DNA of 64,000 bases from Melanocharis versteri (lineage: Eukaryota > Chordata > Aves > Passeriformes > Melanocharitidae), in the NCBI GenBank assembly GCA_013397845.1, contig VZTG01009287.1, positions 62,001 to 126,000 on the forward strand, written 5' to 3'. Of the stretch, positions 1 to 13,000 are shown piece by piece. Position 1 is the stretch's first letter. The number at the start of each line of letters is the position of its first letter. A program made the position numbers and the translations under genes. The notes beneath the pieces were generated by a model, which saw nothing but the letters and a program-made list of their open reading frames with translations, was not told the DNA's origin and did no database searches.

Positions 1-3000
1 GGTACACCAGGTCCACATCATCCTATTATGTTTATTTCAATTTAGGCTTTTTCACTGAAATAAAAATTACTTCACATTTAGAAATATTGGCATTTAGGGC
101 TAGAAAGCATCTACTGGATCCCCAAGTACAGTTTTCCTGACTGCAAGAAGCGTTCATGGAAGATGTGGGGCAAAGGTGCCTTATCTCCTAGGTAAGAGTA
201 GAACAGTCTTTCTGCCAGTCACGTGTAAAACACCCCAGCACAGCCAGGACCTGACTTCTACCGCATCTGTTAGAAAACTTTCCATCATACCTGCAGGCCA
301 ACAAAAACAACAAGCACCTCACAAACCAAGGTCTGTGATTTCATCTTTATTTGTACACATATTCACACCCTACACCCACACGCACATTTTCTTTTGCTTA
401 AAATATTTTCTCTCCTAGGGTACTGTGAGAATACAAACATTCTTAAATTCCTTTAGGAGGCAAGAAATTAGCTTTCAATCATTGATTGAAATAGCTTAAA
501 GTTCTAGTAATCAAGAAATAAATAACTTTATCACTGGAGGTTTTTAAGAACAGACTACATTTTTGTTGAGAACAAGGTTGTGCCTTGTTGCGTGGGAAAG
601 ATTAATCAATATCTTGAGATGCCTTCCAACCATGTATGTTTTAAAAATATTCTTAAATCAAAAAATCCGCTTTGATTCACAGAATTAGGATGCACTTGAG
701 AAAGAAGAAAAAACCTCCAAACATCCACAATCTGGTTTTGTATTTAACGCTTTTTAAAACATCCTTTGCAGACAGTCAGGCTGCAATGGTGCAGCAGTGA
801 GTGGAGGCCTGAAGGTCATTAAATGTCAATGCACAGTGGTGCAGGAAAGCTAAAACTAACACTTGAGTTGCTTTCACACAGACATTTAAAATAGAATGGC
901 TAATTACTTCTTAGTGGTTGCAGCACCTACAATAACACACTTCCTCTTAACTGAAAAGTACAGGGCCATTTTACACATTTAAAAGCCAACTTGGTGTTGT
1001 TGTGGAAATAAAAGTTTGCAATTCTATTTAAATCCCTAATACAATATTTTAAAAAAAGTCAAAATTGACTAAAACAAACCTAGTTGTATAAAGAGCAAGG
1101 CCTGCCTTATATCAAGCCTAAAAGCAAAAGTGTATTTTGCAATGTTTCCCAGCCATCTTAATGCAGTGATCATATTTCCTTGCTTTTCTCAATAGCCACT
1201 GTACTTCATATTGATATGGTGTATTTTTCTTTCTCACTCAATCCTTTTGTTTTGTGTTTCCTTCTATTGATCAAGGATCAATGTGAAACAACCTACAAAC
1301 TGTTTTGAAGCAATACAGAATCTGAATTATGATAATACACTAATTTCATGTGGCTCATCTACTACAGTGAAGATGCTGATAGAGCATTTGTCCAGCTCCA
1401 GCTGGGAATTTGTGACAGGCCAGATTTGCCTGAATGGGACAAACTCGGAACAGTCAAAAGGAAAATAAAATTGTTTATGAATTCAGTAACCCACAAATCA
1501 GCATCCAAGAAGTTACTTTAGAGGTCGGATCTAAATCCCAAGGAATGTGTTCTGCTACTCCCAAACCTGTAAGATCTGCTGCCATTTCATCTTGGTTTAC
1601 TGTGACTGCTAGTTGAGGGTCACATTTAGAAAATGCAAGGAGCAGAGTATCTGTTACAACCACTGCCCACAAATAATACAGATTTCCATCATGTCATGGA
1701 TATATAATCTACCAGCTCAAATAAAAATCCTGGAACACCGCTCTCCTAGTATGATTTGTCTTAAGAGTGTTCATTGAAAAGGCTTTGTAACAAGTATTTC
1801 ACATGAAGCACTTTTTCTCTTAAAAAGCTGTGACTGCTTTCAACATCTCACATTCCATATACTGATAATGCACAGATTTATTAATTCCTGTTAGATTATT
1901 TCTCAGGTTTCTAATTCAGTCTTTATGGATAGACTGGGTAACTCAAAAGGACCCTCAAGAAAACCCACATGAACAAAGATCTTAGCTACACTTTTAGCTT
2001 CCAGGGCTCCTGCAGCTTTTTCCTTTTGCACTCTTCTGAATTACTAACTTTCCCTCCAATGTAAAGATCTAACATCACAGATACATTATTTAGGATCTTT
2101 CAGTTTTCTTTATGAACTATGTATCTTTACAGAAGATGTGAAGCCCCACATACTTGGTTAATACCATAGAATGAAATCAGGAAATTCTGATTTATTCTGA
2201 TCAGCATTGATTAGGTCACTATGGCAGACTAAGTGGTTCAGGAACACCTTCATTAATTTTTGAGACATCTCCACATCAGTGGAAGAAAGGTGAAGAACGA
2301 GGGAAGATGGGTGAGGATATTAAAAAAACAAAACAAAAACATAAAAAAAGGGAAAACTCTAGTATGGAGGCAAATTGTCCAGGCAGCTTTAACATTCCTT
2401 AATTGGTCTTAGTAATATGTGCACAAGAAGTCTCAGCTCTGAACACATCTGACAAACAATTTCTGTTTATGCCATTCCAAGGATTCACTCACATGGTGAC
2501 AGCATTAATACATTCCTTGCTCTCAGATATTCTTTTTCTTCCTTCAGGCATTTCTGCTTAGCAGAAACTCAGTATTTGTGTGAGCATCTAGTCCAATCTA
2601 CTACCTGAGAAAATAAGAACAACTTACAGTACTAGAAGGAATCACTGCAAATGACTTCTTGGAAATGAGTCAAGTTTTCCTCTCATCAACATTCAGCACC
2701 AGTGCCAGAGCAAGCAGAAGAAAAAAGAAAGCAAACACAAAATATAACAAGCAGAAAACAGAGAGGAGGAATAACGTTATTTCTCAGTTTAAAGGAGAAA
2801 GTCAGGGCTTGAAACTTTGTTTATGGAAGTCTCATTGCAGTGAGCTGCATTTGCACAGGACAAGAAAAAAGAAATTTTAATTCATTTTGCATTACTCTGT
2901 ACCTGTGGAGTAAGTTAAGGGATACATTTCCAGAAAGAACGGAGCCAAAGATGTGCATACAAGTATCTCTGTCTTTAAAAGATACAAATTTTTCCCCGTT

Positions 3001-3831
3001 CACCTAGTTAAGTACTCAAGAAAAAAAAGGGCAGTGAATACAGAACACAGCTGCCGTTATTATACATTATTAATTCAGCAAAATTCACTTCCTCATTGAA
3101 GTTTGTCTATTGCTAAAATAAGCAAATATCATGTTTATTTTCAGGTACCTCCTCTCCTATGACCTGTTGCAAGAATTAAATGGTATCATTTCTGCAACTC
3201 TGCCTGTCTAATAAGGGAGTAGCAATATCACACCTTTGACTACAAGGAGTTTATGATCAGGGTAAGTTTACAAGTGCAGTGTTTGTTAAGCCTTAATTTT
3301 AGTTTTCTAAAGTCTTGTAGATACTTCTAACATCTTCCCCAAAGAATATTCCATCAGACAGACCAAACCAAAAGCAGTATTCATAATTTTAAAAAGTTAA
3401 AAGACATACAGAATAAGGTTTAGAAAGGACCCCCATTCCTTGAGAAAAAGCAAACAGACCACAGAAGAAACCAGGCATCTTTGTCACCCTATTACTAATA
3501 TATTACTGTAAAGTTTATGAATCTTTGTTTCACAGGTTTTGGTTGTTTTTAGTAAAATATATAAAACTCATGCAGTTGTTCCCTAAATAATTTAACAATA
3601 AAAAATACCTTTACAAAATATTCGCAACAAGAAAAAATTCTGCGCTCTCAATTGTATGCATGTGAACTTCCCAGAGAACAAACAGAACAAGAAACCTGCA
3701 AATGTGTAAATAAAGGCAGAATTTGGTTTCTGTGACCCATCTCTACTACGTAATTTTTTTCAGAATTCATTCATCTTTGCAAGTACTCCCATGGAAAGCA
3801 AAATAAATGAGCTATATGTAAAGATTCATAC
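1..3831 (-). other. AKR gene, intron 2 (partial)
   Basis: This is intronic sequence downstream of exon 2. I searched it for the next AKR exon (the strand after GVEYL and the catalytic-histidine segment) on the minus strand and did not find it, so that exon is probably left of base 1. It is AT-rich with only short chance frames. The one recognisable element is a CR1-like remnant near 530-640. Confidence 0.7.
530..640 (+). repeat. Degenerate CR1-like LINE 3'-end remnant
   Basis: The stretch begins with ACTGGAGGTTTTTAAGAACA and ends with CTTGAGATGCCTTCCAACC. These are diverged versions of two landmarks that sit about 100 bp apart in amniote CR1 3' ends: a conserved segment reading like 'tggaggtttttaag', and a terminal 'cttgaggtcccttccaacc' block. 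No terminal 8-mer repeat is visible. The call is from memory of the family and is moderate. Confidence 0.55.
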
Positions 3832-4080
3832 CGAGATATTCAACACCAAGTCTTTCACATGACTCTAAGCAGGCCTTTTTTGTGTTTTCATAGCCATAAT
3901 CACTGTGCCACAGTTTGGTAGTTATCCAGAGGTCCTCTCTCTTCACACCACTCTCCCTGATGGCCTTTTGGAGGAGGGATTCACAGCCATATCTTTTTGC
4001 TGTGTCAATATGACGAATGCCACATTTCTGTAGGGCATGGACCACTGCAGCATGGGAATAGCCACCCTGGTGGGAAGTAC
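3832..4080 (-). CDS. AKR gene coding exon 2
   Basis: The acceptor is ...TTGTTTAG before 4080; the donor GTATGA follows 3832. The 249-nt exon encodes residues 29-111 of the joined protein, including HIDTAKRYG and WITTKLW (catalytic D54, Y59, K84), and ends near ERLGVEYL just before the expected DLYLIHWP-type strand. The open frame runs a few codons past both splice sites, and those flanking codons are intronic. Confidence 0.92.
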
Positions 4081-7000
4081 CTAAACAACAAAAGCAGAAG
4101 TGAATTGTCAGCATAAATTATGAGGGGCATATTTTATCATTGTTTTCAATTTTTATTTTATTTTTTTTATATATTGTCACAAAACCTTCTTATTTAACTT
4201 TCGTTTCCTAATAGTAAAGAAATGGGAACTGAGCGATCTTTAGGCTTGGAAAATACATGAAGTGGGAGAAGCTGGTGTTGATCAGAAGTAACTCCATCAA
4301 AATCAAATATCAACAGCATTTAACTGTAAAGAAGTGATTCAAGGAGTTAGGCTGAAAATCATCAAAGAGGAAACATACTTTATGGAAAATTAGTCTATGT
4401 CTCTTAATTTTCATATAGAAGCATAACATTTACAAATGAAAATATTTTTAAAAACCTGAACAACTTTTAAAACTATTTACTTTGCAAATAGCATATCCTG
4501 AAACCTTTACTCTGTTGAACTCCTGGTAGACTGAAGTCATTACTGCATTGTACAATCCCAAGCCGAGCCATACTGCAGGTGCCATTCACGTAATGTCAAA
4601 CTCAGCAGTAACCAAAACAATGGAATCCTACAAAAGAGTTACAGAATGGGCATGCAGGGAGTTTCAGTAACAAAATCCTGTTACTGTCCTTGTGTGGGGA
4701 TTCACTGGACTTGTATTTTGCATGTCAAGGGGACGGAAGGAGGAGGAGACTCAGCAGGAAAAGCAACCAGCAGGAGGACTTCAGATAAAGAACTGGTTGA
4801 GAGCAAGGAGGATGATGTTTCTACTTACCCTTTCCTGTTAGTTGTTTTTCCTGCCATGAGCCCCTCACCCATTCACCCTCACTCCTCACACACTTCCCAC
4901 AAACAGTATTTTCTACAGTTTGTTGGAGGAAATGCTCAGTCAGTTCCAGTCAGCTCCCAAAGTCACCACCCTCCAAGCTGATGATTAGTACTTAAAGGCC
5001 CTCATGCCATAAACAACAGGCAGCACGAAACAGCTTCAGAAACAGCCCTGCACAGGCCACAGCAACAGGGCCTCAGGCACTGCTAAATCCAAATCAATCC
5101 ATAAAGGACTCCAGGTCAAAGAATCATTTAAAGTGAAATTTGTACCTGCTCTTACCTTTCTCTTTCCCTCCAAACATGGTATTTCTTTCTACCCCAAACA
5201 CGATCTGCCCGTAACGAAATTACCCCAGCAAATGTCCACCCAGGCTGGCAGGAAAAGGCCACGAATGAAAGCACCACAGGTGCTCCTCCTCAGAGCCTCC
5301 CACCCCGAGGGAGGCTGCAGGACTCTCTCACACGTTTTAACACCACGCAGCAATGAGGAGAACTTAGAAAAGTCCTACTTGCATGGAAGGCAAGCCAGGT
5401 TTTCCTAAATGCTTATCATTTTTGCTCATTCCTGATCTTAGAAGGAAAGCCAGTGAGTCTTGCTCAACACTCAAAGTTATTTAAACTAAGATATAACATG
5501 GTCTGATCTCCCACCCATACACATCAGGATCACGACATCCTGCTGATCACAATAGGACAATTTCCACTTTACATTTGAGGCCAACAAAATGTGAAGTACG
5601 GAATTATTGATTTATCTTCAGGGATTTTAAAGTGATGAAATTACAATATTACATTCCTACAATTTTGACATGCATATCATAAGTAATTTACTTTCCAAAC
5701 ATAAACAAAGTTTTAATGTTCTAAAAGACAAAACTTTAAATCTGTTTTTTTATAGTCATTAATTATGATTACTAATTGTCTTAATTTCTGAGCCAACCAG
5801 AAATAAATGTCTCTACAACTTGTTTAACATCAAAATAACGTCAGCTAAGTCAACTTGGTTTTCAAAATAGCTATTTCAAAATCCTCATGAATGTTTCAGA
5901 ATTTTAGATGACTGCAATGCTACTACACTACAATCATGGGCAAAGAATATATAGGCAATTTTACATTATTCAAATCCTGAAGGAATTTTATTACCGAATT
6001 ATATAACTTGCATAGAAAAGTTACTATACTTCTTCACAACAAACCCTTCACTTTTAATATGCTGGTACTGGTGCAAAATAAATGAGGTTGTAACTATTGT
6101 GTCTGTTTCTGGCTGAATGGACATTTCTAAGCACAGAATGAATGGAGTTCATTTAGAGGTCTTGCAAATGGACTCGGACTCTTTTCATGCATAATGGATT
6201 TCAGTAAGAACATTTAGGACAAACAACTTTTTTTTTTTTTAACCCTTTAAGTTAAAGGGATAGAGTGGTTAAGAAGGAAAAATCAGAATAATTTTGTTAT
6301 CGTTCCCCATTCAGTGATGGCATGCACACTCGTTACACAAGAAATAAGACAGCAAGACCAATCTGGAGGAAATTATCTCAATTTCTATGCCTAAAAATGA
6401 ACTACAACAGTCCTGGTGCACTAAACAGTAATTAAAAGGAAATCAACAATTATTTAATATTACCACTTTGCAAGCCAACTTAATCATGAACAATAGGTTG
6501 ATAAGTTAATTATGCTACTAACATAACACTTCTAGACTTTAGAAAGCACAGTTTTCTTGTGTTTACACACGTGATTAAAGAAGTTACAAGTCATAGAGGC
6601 AGGATGACAAAAGGTGCAGTGGCTGAACTTTCTAATTTTTTTTATATTAGAAATTCAAACAATGCTATTTGAACACATTAACATTCTCACAGGTTTGGGA
6701 TTCCCCTTTGCTCATAGAGATGTAATTCACACTGCACATGTATATTTAAACACAAAATCCAATCATGCATTTAAAACTAATATGAACCTGCACCCTTTCT
6801 ATACCCTTCCTGTTTCTAAAAACATTTAATACATTTTTTCCCTAGAATTCACTGATAAGAAATAGGAATTCCTTTCAAGAAACGACGTAAAATACAAATA
6901 AATTTGGAAAAGCTTCCTATTTTTTAGCTAATATTTTGACTTGTTTCCTAGGGAAATACCACTGTTACCTCACAGACTGAACTAAGCCAAATCTGAGATT

Positions 7001-10000
7001 GGAAGACATGCAAGACAATTACATTCCCACAGATTTTGTGGAAAAACTGGTGGTTGTAAGAGATAAGGATACTGCAGTGAAAATATGGATAGGCCAGAGA
7101 ACACAAATCCATGGAAAGTAGGCTTAATTAGTTACATTGTTATTTTGTCACAGTTACTCATCACTTTCTCGGTACCCTGAAGAACACTGCCATCAAAACT
7201 GGAGTGAGAAAATGCTTTGACAACCCATAAAATGATACAAAGATTATTAGAAAGGCAGAATCCTGTTCACAATGCAGTTGCTACAGAGGGAAAATCCCCA
7301 ACATGCCAATCAGCAACACTTCCCCCAACCCCTCAAAACCAGAAAATCAGCAACATCTCCACCCCTGAACCCATCAAATATGTAAAACAAGTAACAAACT
7401 ACCCGCTATCTCTCCTCTCAGATTTATGCACCATCTCAGCTCTCAGCCTCATTTAAGCTTTTTGTTCTCCCTCACAAAGCTGTAGAACTACAGAGAGAGA
7501 TCCAAAGCACCAACAGTTTTTCAAAACAGAACCCGGATCTGCTTTCTCTCCCTCCTTTCTCCCTCCCTTTGTGGCGAAGCGGCTTCATGTTCTTTGTGAA
7601 ATGTGAAACTATTATTCATTTGAATATATAAAAATGTCCAGTGACATGAATAACTTTGGCTATTTGAATTCAGTGGAATAATATTAGGAAAGTTCCTGCT
7701 GGTGAAACCCCAGCCAGAATACTTAGAGATCACATCAGAGATTAATGATCTTCTGACATCAGTACTAAATTAAAAGAGTTGACAAAGAAAACACCTGTAA
7801 AAATGCCCATTCCTTGCTGATTTTTTAATCTCCTAGTAATCACTCAAGAACTCTCAAAAGCAAAAGCTCAAACATCCTTTTACCAATTTTTACACACTCA
7901 TTGTGTGCAGATGGTATTGTACACCATAACAGGCTTAAAATGTCTGATTCTATTAGTTTTATTTTGACTATTTCAACATTGTATCAATATAACACATCTT
8001 ATGAATATATTGAAATTTTTGGCATTCATATTTTTTGGCGTTTTGATTTCCTAATTATCTTACGAGCAAATGTGAGGATAAAACATGAAATGGCCATACA
8101 TGATGCAAACAAACATATAACACATTTCAAGGTTAATTGCTAATGCATTCACAAAACCATATGCCTCTTCTATGGAAAGGCTCAAGGACAGACAATCCTT
8201 ACTTGCTGTCCTTGCTGTCTGTCTTATATCCTCCTTCCAATTTTGTATTCATATGATCCTCTGACAAGCTGACTGAGATTGTTAAATGGCCAAAAAAAGA
8301 GAGTACAGTATCAGAATTATTTATGAACCTGAATAATTCCTCAGAGGGGAAAACCCACTAAATTTCGGGCAAGGGATGGAGCAGAACAATTTCCCCCTTC
8401 AGCAGCAGCAGTTAAATAATTTGATTTAATAAATGCTTGTATTCATATCAAAAAGAAAATAAAATCACAGTTGTGTCCTAGCCAATTAACAAAGTATCAG
8501 AAAGGCCTTCTCCATGAACTTTTCTCCTGGAACCTTTTTTTCTGTTATATTCCCCAACACCATCCTTACAGCTGCTCTCAGACAAGCAGATAATGTCACC
8601 CTAACTTTCTACTACCACAGCACTAGAACCCAAGTGTTCTTACTGCCATAGTAAACTGTTTGGCATAGTTTTACCTTAACAGGGTCAGTTACTCTGAAAA
8701 TCCTATGTAGCATCTGATGACAAAGTATTTTCTCTCTTTCTAGAGTGTAGGGCTTTCCTCTGCAGCAGGTGAAATCAAAGTCAACCTCGCTATGAAGTTA
8801 TTACACTCTACAATTTTCATGAGGCAACTATAGACTATTTCAAGGTAAGAGATCCAAATTTAATAACAATTACTTTTACAAAATAACTTGGATAATTTAT
8901 TCAGAGTACAAGACTAGCACCCAATGTGTATATAAAACAGGGCAGCTACACCTGAGGGAATGGAGCCTATGGAGACAATGGGCTTCTGGAAAAACTGGTA
9001 GGACACCATCAACAACAACAGAAAGACACTGAGCAGACTTCCATCATATAACCAGTGGTTCTGTAATTGGTCAGAATGAAAGCAGCACACAGGTTTATCT
9101 AAAATGGAGTCATTTAAGGCAAGTTTCTCCTGTCTCTGTAAAAGTTATTTGTATTATGAATGGTTTAAGCTTTTTAGTACGCAAGTTTTACTTTGGTAAT
9201 GCTTCTCTTTCTTATTCTTTTGTTTGTTTGCTTGTTCGTCTGCTAAATATGATCCATTGCTAAGTGCAAAGGTGTCACTCTGGGACTGTTTTTCCCCTGT
9301 GCGACTCAGAACACACTAACAGAATTCAGCAACATGAGCAAAAAAAGCAAGCATGATTTTAAACTGTGGAATTCTACTCAGGCAAGTCTACACAGGCACC
9401 AAGAAACAAAGTGCAGGAATACAGCCTTGCCTCAAGGCAAGAGGGTAGGATAGAGCCATTACGTGTTTATTATGTATCCAGGGAAAGGGAAGCCAGAATT
9501 GCTGGTTTTCTCCCTTCCTGAGAGGAAGGAAGAAATGGCAACGACCCATTGTTGACAGAAGCACTCTATTCCCTCCATCCCAAAGAGGCTCTGACTGTAA
9601 AGGATATTCACATCATCTACTGTAAAATGACCGTACATTTCTGTTCACTGAGCCACCATTTATCTCCTCAGAACCTCACACAGAGAGTAGGTGCAAGAGT
9701 AACTTCTCAAAATGTGTCTCATGGCAATCCCAGAAAGTCTGCAAGTGGCATCTGACATCAGTGGGATGCTATTGTTCTGATATGGCATCAATTCACTAAT
9801 GGATTTCTGGCAGCAGAAATAACTATCGCCCCAAAAATGCAAATATTTTTTTCAGCAATAGTAAAGAGATTTCCACTGGAAAAGTGCCAGCTATTTAAAT
9901 TATTCATCTGTAGTAGTCAAATATTTTAATCATGCAGAATCTATCAATAAAATCTGGAAAGAGATCTATACATTTGGAAGGCAATTATGAATGTGTAATT

Positions 10001-13000
10001 CATGTAGAAATTTCATAAGCAGAGCAGCCGCACACGTTTATTTAAATGCCTTTACAGACAGACTGCCAAATCTTGAAGCCTTTCTTTCACTCCACACTTT
10101 CCCACCACCATGAGAACGATTTCTCATTAACAACCAAATTGGTTTCAGATGCTCTGCTATAAGATGTTACCTTAGAAACCATTTGGTAAAAGACTGTGGC
10201 TTCCTTCCATAGAAATCTCAAGCAGTGAAAAGGCAGATTTTCTGGCATAAATCAAATCCAATTTCTAGGGTTCACTAAACCTTTTCTCCTCAGAATAATG
10301 TTTTGTGACTAGATCTTAGCAGTTAATAGTGCACGAAGAATTGCTGGTGTGAACCAGTTTTAAATTATTTTCATTCTATTCCCTTTCTTAACTCAATTGA
10401 AATTACTTCCAATACTTACCATATCTTCATAGAACCTTTAACTTCATAACTATTAAGGATATTTACTATGTGCAGCAAATAAACAGACCGAACAAAAATA
10501 TTATTTTCCTTCCTTTTTAAAACATGTCCTTAGACTTCTCTATCTGACAAGGATGACATTAATTAATTAACATTAGTCATTTGGAGATACTTTACAAATG
10601 AGACAAATACTACAAATGAGACAAACACATGACAAATTTTTTCTCTTCCATAAAACTTCCACAAAAAAGAACGATCAAAAGAAAATAAAATACTAAGCCC
10701 ATATTCTCTACTTAATTAGAACATTATCATAATCATTCCTGCTGTGAAAGGTTGACTTAAAAATAAATTATGTAAATAATTTATGCTTATACAGAGCCAA
10801 CATACAATTATGTAGAGGGACAGCAAATTTAAGAAGTGTAGTTGAACATGAGACCAATAATTCAAAGCCACTTAAAATACTGTAAAGATAATATTATAGG
10901 AAAAATTAAAAAGAGAACTGTGATTTGTAGTGACTCATAGCTTTACACAATGAAAATGTATGTACAATAATTACCACTGTGACATCCTAATTCAAGCTGA
11001 TGGGTAATTTCTGACATCATATCAGTGCCCTTTACTTGCAAAGTGCAATTGTGTGATGACAGATCCCCTCCTGCACTACCACGTGACACTGCGAGGGCTG
11101 AGACTCGCGTGTCCCACTGTAACTCATCGTGTTTATGAGCTCCAAGGACAGCATCAACCCAGCTCCCCTTACTGCAAACTAAACCGAACAATAAAGAAGG
11201 TTTTTAAACACTTATTTTTCCCCACATCATCTTAAGAATTTAAAGTGCGTTTTCTAAAAGTCTCTGAGACAAATAACATCTCCTCTAGCCCCTCCTCTCA
11301 CACTGCACATTCAGCCTTGGAACTTTACACATCAGAATGCAAAGCACTTCCATTCAGGCACTAAGAATGACAAACAGACCTTCAAGTTATGAAACTGCTG
11401 CAAAGCCACAAAGAGGGCTTTCCCCTTTCTCTCCCTCCTTGCCCTAGAACAAGGATTTTGTACCACTCTCTGTGCCGTAATTTGCATAAACATTAGAACT
11501 GAAGAGCTCAGGAATTAGTACCTCCTTTCTCCCCATTTGGTGGCATGACGAGCTACTGCAATTCAGGTTACAGCAGCACGTGACATCACCATTCAATGCT
11601 GCCAAAACTATGCTAGCAAGCTCTGGCAAAGGAAAAAGGTATGACTAAAATCTGCTACGTGAAGGTTGAAAGATAAAGTTTAGCTTACTTTTTTTCCCCC
11701 CCACAAAGTTTGGTATAATTTTTTTACACTAAAGAAACATGCTGAAATACCGAAATGATAAACACTGGAGCTTGCTTCTCTGTTAATTTCAAACTGCTTA
11801 CAAATAATTTGTTCTTCTCTTGGGCATTTATGCTTCTAACATTTAAAAGTCTTAATAGCAACAGGAAAGTTAAAAGCATACACACAAAGTGCCTCTGCTT
11901 ATCCTGGTAACAGTTTTAATTATTAAATGGTCGTAGAAACCTAAATTGATTTATTATTTAGACTTAGCGAAGGACATCTAAAATTTATCTGTATCACATC
12001 AGCGATACAGTGATTACCAAAAAGGATCCAACATGAGAAAGGAAGCTACTTTTCTGCTATTAAATCACAGCTCATATGCCATAATATAAGGTAAAATCCC
12101 CAGCAAACTTATAAAACGCTGACCTTGTCGCAATGACGGACACGGCCCAGGGAGGAAGGAGAGAACCGAACTCAGGAGTGACTAGAGAGAAATGCCCATC
12201 TTTATTTACATACAGTAGAGTTTTATACTCGAAGTTACAGGAAAGCCATTGGATCTTAGCTGACCACCCACCAGGGCTATTGGCTAGATCCTGAAAACAC
12301 ACATTTGCTAAACAGACCTTGGTCTTGCAATAACAGCGTCCAAAAACATCTCACAGGTGCAAGATAGGCAAGTTATTTACAAAAGCCTGATTTGTAGCTG
12401 TTTTGCAGCTAGTTCCGTGAGAAAGTAAGAATGCTCACGGACACAGGCAGACACTGAAAAATCTCTCTGCCACCAAGCTTTCAGCATCCACATGACCTTG
12501 TAGATTTGTAGGTGTACAAGAGAGCAGAGACAAAGCAGCAACTTCCCTGAGAAAAAAAAGAGAATATTTCTGTACTGTGTAGTCTCTGATGTAAGCAAAA
12601 GCTGGCCCAGCATTTTGCCTCAGATGCATTTATCAGCACCCCTTAAAACAACACTTGCAGAGCATTCAGTCTTTTTTAAGGAATAAAACAGCACCAGGCT
12701 GGAAGGAGGTGAAGCTGGAGGAAAGCAAGGGAGGTAGGAGCTGACCAGGTTTAGTCAGGCTGGGAGAGGACACTGCTTTGTTCCACTGTCTACAAACACC
12801 CAGCTGCCTGGATATGGCCACATTCCGTACCGGAGAGAAGTTAAATATCTGGAGGCCCTCAGAGATCAAGTACAACCTCTCAAGGTCAGATCTACTGAAA
12901 CAGTGGATGAATTGAGACAGAAAGATTTATAGAGGTGGCATTTTGTTCATCACAAGAGGCTATTAAGGCAACTTGGTAACCATGGGTGAGAAGCAGAGCC

